A DNA stretch of 64,000 bases, from positions 20,952-84,951 of the forward strand of contig JAHDEG010000011.1 of assembly GCA_020628935.1 (NCBI GenBank). The letters run 5' to 3'. Shown piece by piece: positions 37,538 through 46,262 of the stretch. Under the pieces are notes generated by a model. The model searched no databases. It was not told the origin of the DNA and saw only the letters and a program-made list of their open reading frames with translations. Position numbers and translations under genes: made by a program. The DNA is from Flavobacteriales bacterium. Lineage in GTDB: Bacteria; Bacteroidota; Bacteroidia; Flavobacteriales_G; JALEGO01. The stretch's first letter is position 1, and the number at the start of each line of letters is the position of its first letter.

Positions 37538-37750
37538 ATGAGGTCAGAAATAAAATCATATAATTCAGAAGATTTCTGCAAAGAGTATTTTAATGCTAGT
37601 CCTGAGTTAGATACTAATTAAACCTACATCACCTACTGTTCATATGGTTTGAGAAGTGTGAATGTCAAAAATATTCTAAGAGAATTAGGCTTTAAGAACG
37701 TATTTAATGGTGGATCACAATCTGATTTAGAAACCATCATCAAGAAATAA
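37538..37750 (+). pseudogene. Rhodanese-like remnant with in-frame stop and missing core
   Basis: From the ATG at 37538 one frame gives a short peptide ending PELDTN, then TAA, then continues in the same frame as TYITYCSYGLRSVNVKNIL, with RELGFKNVFNGGS and a stop at 37748. The second part is the C-terminal half of a single-domain rhodanese, with the active-site loop Cys. The N-terminal half with the DVR motif is missing. It looks like a gene broken by an internal deletion. Too short for the ORF track. Confidence 0.6.
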
Positions 37751-37760
37751 ATGAAGTGAG

Positions 37761-37970
37761 ATGATACATATATTCAAAACCTCTGTTGAAACAGTGGAAG
37801 AAATAAAAATACTTGAACCTATTATCAATGAGTTGTTCTCATCTACAAAATGGAATTTTGACTTGGAAGATTGTAATAATATTTTCAAGGTTAAAATACC
37901 CGAAAATAATATAACTCATCTTAAATCTATCTTCAAAACTCATAATTTTGAGTGTAAAGAAACATTTTAA
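37761..37970 (+). CDS. Small conserved-looking protein, HMA-like in shape, no CxxC
   Basis: 69 residues. The pattern beta (MIHIFKTSV), helix (EEIKILEPIINELFSS), beta (KWNFDLEDCNNIFKVKI), helix (HLKSIFKTHN), beta (FECKETF) resembles a ferredoxin-like heavy-metal-associated domain, but there is no CxxC metal site. Only two separate Cys are present. I recall similar short Bacteroidota proteins with WNFDLEDCD but no assigned role. It begins 10 bases after the rhodanese relic. Confidence 0.55.
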   Translation: MIHIFKTSVETVEEIKILEPIINELFSSTKWNFDLEDCNNIFKVKIPENNITHLKSIFKTHNFECKETF

Positions 37971-38129
37971 AGGTTCAGCATCAGATAATTTGCGTCATTT
38001 GAAGAAATAAATATCGCTTAACAAGCGTAAGAACAAGTATAAGTGATGACTCAATTTTTAATAACTTTAACAGCAAACATTTACTACTCTTTCTAATAAA
38101 CGTTAAATTGGAAGAAAATTAAACACCTC

Positions 38130-38714
38130 ATGAGATCAATTATTTTCTTAATTACCTTTTTACTATCAGCTACTTATTTAACTGCTCAAGAAAACACACA
38201 AAGTATTCAATGGATGTCTTTTTCTGAAGCCGTAGAAGCAAGAGCTAAATTTATGACTGAAAATGCTGATGCAATTCAACAGAGAAAAGTAGCTCCTAAA
38301 AAAATATTTATCGATGCGTATACAAATTGGTGTGGATGGTGCAAAAAAATGGATGCGACTACATTTAAAGACCCTGCCGTAGTTAATTACATGAATCAGA
38401 ACTACTATGCCGTTAAACTTAATGCAGAAATGCACGATACGATAGTATATAACGGGCACAAATTTTTTAACCCGGCTCCTAAAGGTAAAAAAGGTACGCA
38501 CACATTAGCATCTTCGCTAATGGATAATAAAATGTCGTATCCTACTTATGTTATAATGGATGAAAATATTAATAGAGCAGCAGTTTTCCCTGGATATAAA
38601 AGAACCCCTGAATTTTTTGGTATACTAACATTCTTTGGTTCAAACGAGTATTTGCGGTATAAAGAGCAAGTAGAAAAGGCGTATGACATACAGCAAAAAG
38701 CAGGACAAAAATAA
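38130..38714 (+). CDS. Exported thioredoxin-family protein
   Basis: 194 residues. A signal peptide (IIFLITFLLSATYLTAQ) is followed by a thioredoxin-like domain with the redox motif NWCGWCKKMDATTF in the form typical of periplasmic 'thioredoxin_7' proteins, and the cis-Pro segment SYPTYVIMDE. An insertion of ~25 residues (HKFFNPAPKGKKGTH) lies between. It should act as a periplasmic thiol-disulfide reductant or isomerase. No partner such as DsbD adjoins it. rplS follows 87 bases downstream. Confidence 0.86.
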   Translation: MRSIIFLITFLLSATYLTAQENTQSIQWMSFSEAVEARAKFMTENADAIQQRKVAPKKIFIDAYTNWCGWCKKMDATTFKDPAVVNYMNQNYYAVKLNAEMHDTIVYNGHKFFNPAPKGKKGTHTLASSLMDNKMSYPTYVIMDENINRAAVFPGYKRTPEFFGILTFFGSNEYLRYKEQVEKAYDIQQKAGQK

Positions 38715-38801
38715 GCCCGTGAAGTTTTTATAACTTTAATGCAAAAATTATTTTTCAAATTAGGAGTAAAACATTAACTTCGCAATTCAATTTTTTGAAT
38801 C

Positions 38802-39164
38802 ATGAATCCAATTATCAAGGAAATACAGTCAGAGTTATCGCCAATCACTGCTAATGCAGATTTCAAATCAGGTGATACTGTAGCGGTTAGTTACAGAATT
38901 AAGGAAGGAGAAAAAGAAAGAATTCAGATTTTCCAAGGTGTTGTTATTCAAAGAAACGGTTCTGGAAGCAGCGAAACTTTTACAGTTAGAAAAATGTCTA
39001 ACGGTATTGGTGTTGAAAGAATTTTCCCAATTGCTTCTCCAATGATCGCAGAGATCAAAGTTAATAAGAGAGGTGTTGTAAGAAGAGCTAAAATATATTA
39101 CCAAAGAAATCTTACTGGTAAAGCTGCTCGTATTAAAGAAAAAGTATTCGTTAAAAAGAAATAA
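38802..39164 (+). CDS. rplS: 50S ribosomal protein L19
   Basis: 120 residues. It has the L19 pattern [55 protein letters not shown] and [20 protein letters not shown]. It lies at the 30S-50S interface. It is a single gene with a strong intrinsic terminator 20 bases after its stop. A TAACTTCG element upstream is a poor match to the promoter box. Confidence 0.97.
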   Translation: MNPIIKEIQSELSPITANADFKSGDTVAVSYRIKEGEKERIQIFQGVVIQRNGSGSSETFTVRKMSNGIGVERIFPIASPMIAEIKVNKRGVVRRAKIYYQRNLTGKAARIKEKVFVKKK

Positions 39165-39184
39165 TTATTACTTTGTAATAATCC

Positions 39185-39220
39185 AAAAACCCCAAAACGC
39201 GTTGCGTTTTGGGGTTTTTT
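39185..39220 (+). terminator. Intrinsic terminator after rplS
   Basis: A perfect 16-bp stem, AAAAACCCCAAAACGC (39185-39200) with GCGTTTTGGGGTTTTT (39204-39219), encloses a GTT loop, and the stem runs into a T tract. The loop-proximal part is the same as in the hairpin at 40710. Confidence 0.9.
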
Positions 39221-39552
39221 GTTCTAAACTACATCTCTTTCTCTGTTTTCACAAGACAAAATATTCACACATCTTCTGATAAAATTTTAAGTCAATTCGG
39301 CCGCATTTATCTCTCAGCTGAATTTCCTTCTTTGCTATATACTATTTAAAGTACCCTACTAACAGTCTTCTAATCTTATCTTCTGTAGAGATCCTTCTAC
39401 ATTCTAGGCAAATCATCCACAAACAACCATTTGAAAATTCTCAGTAAAAGAAATGATCTACTGATAAACAGATACTTAAGAATAATTAATTGTGTGGTAG
39501 AAATATTGCATTAAGTAGATTATAACAATTAAATTAATCTTAAATAATAAAT
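39221..39552. other. Gene-free stretch before the SDR gene
   Basis: 332 bases without an ORF of recognisable content on either strand. I see no repeat, RNA gene or full TAnnTTTG box. Confidence 0.5.
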
Positions 39553-40293
39553 ATGGAAATCAAGGATAGTGTAGTAATAGTAACAGGTGCATCAAGCGGA
39601 ATTGGTAGAGCAACAGCAAAAAATCTTGCAAATGCAGGTGCTAAAGTCGTACTGTCAGCAAGAAGTGAGGACAAGTTAGAAAAGCTAAAATCCGAGATTG
39701 AGAAAAATGGTGGTTCTGCTTTAGTTGCTCCAGCAGATGTCACAAACAAAGAAGACTTTAAAAATGTAGTAGATAAAGCGATAAAGGAATATGGTACAGT
39801 CCATACACTGATTAATAATGCAGGCTTGATGCCACTATCATACGTCAAAAAATTAAAAACGGATGAGTGGGATAAAATGGTTGATGTAAATCTTAAAGGT
39901 GTATTAAATGGAGTGTCAGCTGTTTTACCAACTTTAATCGAAAATAAAAAAGGGAATATTGTAAACATTTCATCAATGGCAGCATATTCGTATTTTCCAG
40001 GAGGTGCTGTATACTGCGCTACAAAGGCTGCTGTAAAAATGTTTTCTGAGGGTTTAAGAAAAGAACTAGCCCCTAAATATGGTATTAATGTAACCTCAAT
40101 TGAACCAGGAGCAGTTGATACCAACCTAATGAATACAATCACTGATGAAGACATTAAAGAAGAGTTAAAAGAAATGCAAGAAATGACCACTCTAGAGGCG
40201 GAAGACATTGCTGAAGCAATCCACTACTCTCTAGCCCAGCCCAGTCGTGTAAACATTAACGATGTTTATATTATGCCATCTGAACAAGGCTAA
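39553..40293 (+). CDS. SDR family oxidoreductase
   Basis: 246 residues, classical short-chain dehydrogenase length. It has the cofactor motif VTGASSGIGRATAKNLA, the NNAG segment, the catalytic Ser in NISSMAAYS and YxxxK in AVYCATKAAVK. Arg in LSARSEDKL after beta-2 favours NADP(H). It resembles the serine 3-dehydrogenase/YdfG group, but the substrate is not readable. It stands alone. The 222-aa antisense ORF on the minus strand is a shadow. Confidence 0.88.
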   Translation: MEIKDSVVIVTGASSGIGRATAKNLANAGAKVVLSARSEDKLEKLKSEIEKNGGSALVAPADVTNKEDFKNVVDKAIKEYGTVHTLINNAGLMPLSYVKKLKTDEWDKMVDVNLKGVLNGVSAVLPTLIENKKGNIVNISSMAAYSYFPGGAVYCATKAAVKMFSEGLRKELAPKYGINVTSIEPGAVDTNLMNTITDEDIKEELKEMQEMTTLEAEDIAEAIHYSLAQPSRVNINDVYIMPSEQG

Positions 40294-40395
40294 AAAACCA
40301 AAAATCTACCTATACCGCAACTCTAACTTCTTAAGCTAAGTTGCTAAATAATAGCACATAACTTATTTTATTAACAAATCAAAAAATCAAATCAC

Positions 40396-40674
40396 ATGAA
40401 AAATTCACACACAAATAACACAGAGAGTAATATTACAGACCAAGACCTCAAAATTCTAGGCAATAAGCAAGAAAACTTACGAAGAGATGGAGGTGCAGAC
40501 GAAATTCTAAAAAACAGAAACAAGCCAGTAGACTTTACTGGATCAGATTTAGACGTGCCGGGCAGAAAATTACCGAACGATCGCAATCTAGGAATATCTA
40601 AAGACGAAGAGAACCAATTGTATAGCCAAGGTGGAGACGGAAATGGGCATTTAGAGTCTGGCACTAAGTACTAA
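40396..40674 (+). CDS. Small hydrophilic protein of unknown function
   Basis: 92 residues, rich in Asn, Asp, Gly and Lys, with no hydrophobic segment and probably disordered. Motif-like stretches are DLKILGNKQENLRRDGGADE and DLDVPGRKLPN. The orderly codon use and the ATG placement suggest a real gene. I recall similar short Bacteroidota proteins of unknown function, possibly stress-related. A perfect hairpin lies 36 bases downstream. The overlapping minus-strand ORF (40392-40664) has no coding character. Confidence 0.65.
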   Translation: MKNSHTNNTESNITDQDLKILGNKQENLRRDGGADEILKNRNKPVDFTGSDLDVPGRKLPNDRNLGISKDEENQLYSQGGDGNGHLESGTKY

Positions 40675-40709
40675 TAAATAGAGCGAAAGACACTTCTAGT
40701 AATCAATCC

Positions 40710-40758
40710 AAATATAAGCCCCCCAAAAACGCGTTGCGTTTTTGGGGGGCTTATATTT
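40710..40758 (+). terminator. Perfect 23-bp hairpin, likely terminator
   Basis: AAATATAAGCCCCCCAAAAACGC (40710-40732) pairs perfectly with 40736-40758 around a GTT loop. There is no long T tract, so termination could be bidirectional or the hairpin could stabilise the mRNA end. The core AAAACGC-GTT-GCGTTTT is the same as in the rplS terminator. Confidence 0.7.
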
Positions 40759-40885
40759 GCAACAATCATTAGATCTTGCTATAAAGATTCCTTCTATACA
40801 GATTTACTTAATAAACGATAAAATATGCAAAGGATAGAGTAATTTTAAAGATTAGTAAAATATAAAATAACTCACTAACATATAT

Positions 40886-41917
40886 ATGAAACATCTTTAT
40901 CTATTCATACTAACCCTTTTGTTTGCATCATGCATATCACAGTCAATTAAAAATCCAGTTTCAGAGACAGATAAAACTTATCAAATCGCTGAATATGTAA
41001 TTGCAACATTTGAAGATTCAAAAAGAAACTTGTGGCTAGGAACAATTAAAAAAGGGGTCGCAAAATATGATGGAAGCAAATTAAAATATCTTACTACCAA
41101 GAATGGTTTACCTAGTAACTTTATATCCTCCATTATAGAAGATACTAATGGCAATATTTGGTTTGGAACAAATTCAGGACTATCAAAATACAATGGAAAA
41201 ACATTCATCAATTACACTGAAAAACATGGACTCTTCGACAACACAATAAGAAATATATTAATAGATAGTAAAGAAAATCTATGGATTGGAACAAGTAATG
41301 GAGTTTGTCTATTTGATGGGGTCACGTTTATTCCCTTTCAAGTTCCTACTCCAAAAGTCAATTCTCAGATAAATGAAGACACCAAAAACTGGATAACCGA
41401 AATCATAGAAGATTCTAAAGGGAACATTTGGTTTGGTAGAGATGGATACGGAGCAACAAAATATGATGGTAAAAACTTCACCTACTTTCTCAAGAAAGAC
41501 GGGCTTTTATCTAATTATGTTCAAGAAATTGAAGAAGACGAGCAGGGAAACATTTGGTTTGGATGTAGAGTAGCAGAAAAAGATAATCCAAATCCCAAAA
41601 ATCGTGCAGGAAAAGGTGGAATTACAATGTATACTGGTGAAGAGTTCATTCATTTTCCTAAGACAAAAGGACTAATTGATAACGATGTATACGAAATTCA
41701 TAAAGACACGAAGGATAATATATGGACTGCAACCACAAAATCAGGAGTGTATAAATTTGATGGATTAGAATTCATAAATTACAACATCCCTATATCTATT
41801 ATGAGCATCACAGAAGACTCGAAAGGAAACATTTGGCTGGGAGGAGCTGGAGGATTATACAGAATAAATAACAAAAACCAAATCAATAATATAACTCAAA
41901 ACGGACCTTGGAATTGA
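40886..41917 (+). CDS. Lipoprotein with two-component-regulator propeller repeats
   Basis: 343 residues. The signal ends in a lipobox (LLFASC), so it is a lipoprotein. Seven or so Reg_prop-type repeats follow, such as DTNGNIWFGTNSGLSKYNGK, DSKENLWIGTSNGVCLFDG and DSKGNIWFGRDGYGATKYDG, each a propeller blade. Such propellers normally form the sensor of hybrid two-component systems, but here no kinase domain follows and the protein is free-standing. It may bind a ligand or a partner at the membrane surface. Confidence 0.85.
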   Translation: MKHLYLFILTLLFASCISQSIKNPVSETDKTYQIAEYVIATFEDSKRNLWLGTIKKGVAKYDGSKLKYLTTKNGLPSNFISSIIEDTNGNIWFGTNSGLSKYNGKTFINYTEKHGLFDNTIRNILIDSKENLWIGTSNGVCLFDGVTFIPFQVPTPKVNSQINEDTKNWITEIIEDSKGNIWFGRDGYGATKYDGKNFTYFLKKDGLLSNYVQEIEEDEQGNIWFGCRVAEKDNPNPKNRAGKGGITMYTGEEFIHFPKTKGLIDNDVYEIHKDTKDNIWTATTKSGVYKFDGLEFINYNIPISIMSITEDSKGNIWLGGAGGLYRINNKNQINNITQNGPWN

Positions 41918-42032
41918 AACCCCAAACCACCAAGTAAAAATCATCCTACCCTACTTAAAAATCATTCATAAATAACCTTAAAAAACCAGGTATACAATCA
42001 GGACATAACATCAATTTTTATGACCTTTGTGT

Positions 42033-45000
42033 ATGTTCTTAATATTTGATACAGAAACAACAGGTTTACCCAGAAATTTTAAAGCCCCAATTTCCGACAC
42101 AGATAATTGGCCTAGGCTAGTTCAACTCGCTTGGCAATTACACGATGAACAAGGCAATCTGTTAGAAGTTAAGAACTTCATCGTTAAACCCGATGGGTTT
42201 ACTATTCCATATAACTCTGAAAAAATACACGGTATATCTACCGAAAGAGCTAATCGCGAAGGCATCTCCTTAGAGCGAGTAATGAAAGAGTTTTCTGCTG
42301 ATTTAGAAAAGACTAAATTTATAATAGGACACAACATAAACTTCGATATAAATATTTGTGGCTGTGAATATTTCAGATTAGGGCAAGAAGGCGTGCTTGA
42401 AAAATTTAAAGCACTCGATACCGTCACCCTTTCTACTGAGTATTGTGCTATTCCTGGAGGAAAAGGAGGTAAATTCAAGTGGCCAAATCTAACCGAATTA
42501 CATCACAAACTCTTTAACGAAGGCTTTGATGCAGCTCACAACGCATCTGCCGATGTGGAAGCTACCACAAGGTGCTTTTTAGAACTTATACGTTTAAATA
42601 TAATTCCTCTAAAAACACTAGAGTGGACAAACGAACAACTCGAAAACTTTAAAAAAAATAATCCTTCACAAGTAAAAGCAATAGGGCTAAACATAGAACC
42701 CTATCACGAAAACAACGAGGAGGAAATCAAAACTGTTGTAAAACCAAAAACAACAGATGGCAGTCAAAAAGGAACTACTGTATCCGCTTCCCAAATTACC
42801 GGACCATTTGTTCACCTTCATGGTCATTCACAATATTCTGTACTTCAGAGTACTGCTTCTATAAACGGTATAGTAAAAAAGGCAAAAGAACTAAACATGC
42901 CTGCAGTTGCCATAACTGATTTAGGCAATATGTTTGGTACATTTAAATTCGTTAAAGCAGCACTAAAATCAGGTATTCAGCCCATAGTTGGTTGTGAGTT
43001 TTACTTAGCAAAAAACCATACCGATAAAACAGTAAAAGATCATTTCATTCAAGAAATTTTTATTGCAAAAAACCTAAATGGCTATCACAACCTAGCAAAA
43101 CTGAGCTCAATATCACATATTGATGGATTTTATTATGTTCCAAGAATAGATAAAGAACTCATTAAAAAATACGCAGAAGATATAATTGTAATCTCTGGAA
43201 ATCGCTTTGGTAGTGTAGGAAATGCTATACTAAATGTAGGCGAGCAAATGGCCGAAGAAGAAATAATTTGGTGGAAGGATGTTTTTGGAGACGATTATTA
43301 TTTAGAATTATGCGACCATGGCCTACCCGAAGAAAAAGTAGTTAACAAGGCTATTATTGAGCTAAGCGAAAAATACAATGTAAAAACAGTTGCTACAAAC
43401 AATTATTTTTATTTAAACCAAGAAGACTCTGAAGCACACGATGTTCTTCTTTGCGTGAAGGATGGAGAACGCCAAAGCACACCAATTGGTAAAGGTAGAG
43501 GGTTTAGATACGGCTTCCCAAACGATCAATTTTATTTCCGCTCGCAAGAAGAAATGAAACAACTGTTCGCAAACTACCCTCTGTCAATCGAAAACATCTC
43601 CGAAGTTCTTACCAAAATTGAACCATTCAAACTAGAGCGTGATGTCTTTCTTCCAAAATTTGAGTTTCCAACAGAATTTAAAACAGAAGATGAGTTCCTT
43701 AAACACATAACATACGAAGGAGCAAAAAAAAGGTACCCCGAAATAACAGATGAAATAAAAGAACGCCTCGATTTTGAGCTAAAAGTAATAGAAAACACCG
43801 GCTACCCAGGTTACTTTCTTATTGTACAAGATTTCACGACAAAAGCAAGAGAAATGGGCGTTAGTGTTGGCCCAGGTAGAGGTTCTGCAGCAGGCTCAGT
43901 AGTTGCGTATTGCATCGGAATCACAAATGTAGATCCTATTAAGTATGATTTACTATTTGAGCGTTTCTTAAATCCCGATCGTGTGTCATTACCCGATATT
44001 GATATTGATTTTGATGATGTTGGTAGATCAAAAATCATCGATTATGTACTCGAAAAATACGGCAAAACACAAGTAGCTCAAATAATCACGTACGGGTCAA
44101 TGGCAGCAAAGTCATCCATACGTGATGCAGGTAGAGTATTAGAACTTCCACTGCCAGATACAGATAGGTTAGCCAAGCTAATACCCGAAACTCCTGGCAC
44201 TACATTACAAAAAGCGTTTAAAGCCGTAAAAGAATTATCTGACATTAAAACGCAAGATAATGAAGAAGGAAGGATACTACGACAAGCAGAAATAATTGAA
44301 GGTTCTTTAAGAAGTACCGGAGTTCATGCATGCGGTGTTATTATTACTCCAACCGATATCACAGAGCTAATTCCAGTAACTACAGCAAAAGACTCTGACC
44401 TGCTACTCACTCAATACGACAATAGTGTGGTAGAATCAGCAGGCTTACTAAAAATGGATTTTCTAGGTCTTAAAACACTAACCATTATAAAAGATGCCAT
44501 CGAAATTGTTAAAGCGCGTAAGGGCATAGAAATTAACCCTGACAACATTCCGCTAGATGATCCTAAAACATACGAACTCTATCAAAACGGAGAAACCAAC
44601 GGTACATTCCAGTTCGAATCAGCGGGTATGCAAAAATACTTGAAGCAACTAAAACCAGATGCTTTTGAAGATTTAATTGCAATGAACGCCCTGTACCGCC
44701 CAGGTCCTTTAGAGTACATACCAAATTTCATTGCTCGTAAACACGGTAAAGAACCCATCACATACGACCTACCTGAGATGGAAGAATACCTGAAAGAAAC
44801 CTACGGGATTACTGTTTACCAAGAGCAAGTGATGAGACTTTCTCAAAAGCTAGCAAACTTCTCAAAAGGTGATGCCGATTTACTCAGAAAGGCAATGGGT
44901 AAAAAAATAAAAGCCTTGCTAGATGAGTTAAAACCAAAATTTATTGGAGGATGTAAAGACAATGGCCATGATGAGAAAATAGCAGAAAAAATTTGGAAGG

Positions 45001-46262
45001 ATTGGGAAGCCTTTGCAGCCTATGCTTTTAATAAATCTCACTCTACGTGCTACTCAGTTGTAGCCTTTCAAACAGCCTATCTCAAAGCAAATCATCCTGC
45101 CGAATACATGGCAGCCGTTCTTACCAACAACATGAACGACATAAAAAAAGTAACATTTTTCATGGATGAATGTAAGCGTATGAACCAGCCAGTATTAGGG
45201 CCAGATTTAAATGAGAGTTACTATAAATTTGCCGTTAATAAAAACAACGAAATACGTTTTGGTTTAGCTGCAATAAAAGGTGTGGGAGGAGCGGCAGTAC
45301 AATCCATCCTTAAAGACCGAAAAGAAAAAGGACCATATGCTTCTATTTTTGACCTAGTGAGAAGAGCCGATTTAAGAGTTGCTAATAAAAAAACATTCGA
45401 AAGCTTAGCCTTAAGTGGTGCGTTCGATTCTCTAAACGGTGTTCACAGAGCACAATTGTTTCATGAAATACCTGGTGAATCAGGCATTTTTTTAGAAAAA
45501 GCACTCAAGTACGGCAGCAAATATCAAAGTGAATTAAATTCGGCACAAGTTTCTTTATTTGGTGAATCTTCAGAAGTATCAATGCCCGAACCCTCCCTCC
45601 CAGAATGTGAAGAATGGGGACGATTAGAAGCATTATCAAAAGAGAAAGAAGTAGTTGGCGTTTATATATCAGGCCATCCGTTAGACGATTATAAGGTAGA
45701 GCTAAAATACTTTTGTAATACAACACTTGCTGAGTTAGAAGAACTAGAACACCAAGTAGATAAAGAAGTATCCTTCGCAGGTATTGTAACCGAAGCCTCT
45801 CACAGAGTAAGTAAAACCGGCAAACCGTTCGGCTCATTTACGGTGGAAGACTACAACAGCTCCATGCAAATATTTCTATTCTCACAAGACTATGTAAACT
45901 TTAAAAATTTCTTAAACCAAGGGTGGTTTTTATTTTTAAAAGGAAGAGTAAAACAAAAAGCCTATAGAGATGGCCAGTTTGAGGTAAAATTAAACAGCTT
46001 AGAGTTATTACAAAACATTCGCGAAAAGCTAACTAAATCAATCTCTATAAAAGTGACTACCGAAGAGCTAAATGAAGCGAGTATCGAAAAACTGCATAAA
46101 CTTTGTATAGAAAATAAAGGAAAGTCAAAGCTAAAAATTAGAATTGAAGATCCTTCAACAGAAATAAAAGTAGATACTTTTTCAAGAACCACTATGATTA
46201 ATATGACTAACGAATTTCTAACAGAATTAGATCATCTAAATTTTCCTTACAAAGTAAATTAA
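42033..46262 (+). CDS. dnaE: DNA polymerase III subunit alpha with N-terminal proofreading exonuclease domain
   Basis: About 1409 residues from ATG 42033; the track's earlier start is a TTG two codons upstream. Domains are a DEDDh exonuclease (1-190; LIFDTETTGL, FIIGHNINFDI, DAAHNASADVEAT), a linker, PHP (~260-), and the C-family polymerase core (VGPGRGSAAGSVVAYCIG, the catalytic aspartates in LPDIDIDFDD, QFESAGMQKYLKQLKPDAFE). Tandem helix-hairpin-helix and OB-fold (FAGIVTEASHRV) segments end it. It is the replicative polymerase. The exonuclease fusion is typical of Bacteroidota. Confidence 0.95.
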   Translation: MFLIFDTETTGLPRNFKAPISDTDNWPRLVQLAWQLHDEQGNLLEVKNFIVKPDGFTIPYNSEKIHGISTERANREGISLERVMKEFSADLEKTKFIIGHNINFDINICGCEYFRLGQEGVLEKFKALDTVTLSTEYCAIPGGKGGKFKWPNLTELHHKLFNEGFDAAHNASADVEATTRCFLELIRLNIIPLKTLEWTNEQLENFKKNNPSQVKAIGLNIEPYHENNEEEIKTVVKPKTTDGSQKGTTVSASQITGPFVHLHGHSQYSVLQSTASINGIVKKAKELNMPAVAITDLGNMFGTFKFVKAALKSGIQPIVGCEFYLAKNHTDKTVKDHFIQEIFIAKNLNGYHNLAKLSSISHIDGFYYVPRIDKELIKKYAEDIIVISGNRFGSVGNAILNVGEQMAEEEIIWWKDVFGDDYYLELCDHGLPEEKVVNKAIIELSEKYNVKTVATNNYFYLNQEDSEAHDVLLCVKDGERQSTPIGKGRGFRYGFPNDQFYFRSQEEMKQLFANYPLSIENISEVLTKIEPFKLERDVFLPKFEFPTEFKTEDEFLKHITYEGAKKRYPEITDEIKERLDFELKVIENTGYPGYFLIVQDFTTKAREMGVSVGPGRGSAAGSVVAYCIGITNVDPIKYDLLFERFLNPDRVSLPDIDIDFDDVGRSKIIDYVLEKYGKTQVAQIITYGSMAAKSSIRDAGRVLELPLPDTDRLAKLIPETPGTTLQKAFKAVKELSDIKTQDNEEGRILRQAEIIEGSLRSTGVHACGVIITPTDITELIPVTTAKDSDLLLTQYDNSVVESAGLLKMDFLGLKTLTIIKDAIEIVKARKGIEINPDNIPLDDPKTYELYQNGETNGTFQFESAGMQKYLKQLKPDAFEDLIAMNALYRPGPLEYIPNFIARKHGKEPITYDLPEMEEYLKETYGITVYQEQVMRLSQKLANFSKGDADLLRKAMGKKIKALLDELKPKFIGGCKDNGHDEKIAEKIWKDWEAFAAYAFNKSHSTCYSVVAFQTAYLKANHPAEYMAAVLTNNMNDIKKVTFFMDECKRMNQPVLGPDLNESYYKFAVNKNNEIRFGLAAIKGVGGAAVQSILKDRKEKGPYASIFDLVRRADLRVANKKTFESLALSGAFDSLNGVHRAQLFHEIPGESGIFLEKALKYGSKYQSELNSAQVSLFGESSEVSMPEPSLPECEEWGRLEALSKEKEVVGVYISGHPLDDYKVELKYFCNTTLAELEELEHQVDKEVSFAGIVTEASHRVSKTGKPFGSFTVEDYNSSMQIFLFSQDYVNFKNFLNQGWFLFLKGRVKQKAYRDGQFEVKLNSLELLQNIREKLTKSISIKVTTEELNEASIEKLHKLCIENKGKSKLKIRIEDPSTEIKVDTFSRTTMINMTNEFLTELDHLNFPYKVN

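Noticed and set aside
36864-38129. Insertion sequence or transposase in the accessory stretch
   Set aside because: No transposase motif, terminal inverted repeats or target duplication could be found; only the dispersed repeat and a gene relic are present.
39540-40208. 222-aa minus-strand ORF over the SDR gene
   Set aside because: Long, but exactly antisense to a well-supported SDR with all motifs; composition is Ser/Phe/Leu-rich as in shadow ORFs.
40392-40664. 90-aa minus-strand ORF opposite the 92-aa protein
   Set aside because: The plus-strand ORF has an ATG, hydrophilic ordered composition and a downstream hairpin; the minus ORF has none of these.
42027-42032. TTG start for dnaE given by the track
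   Set aside because: ATG at 42033 directly opens the conserved exonuclease motif; the TTG adds only two residues.
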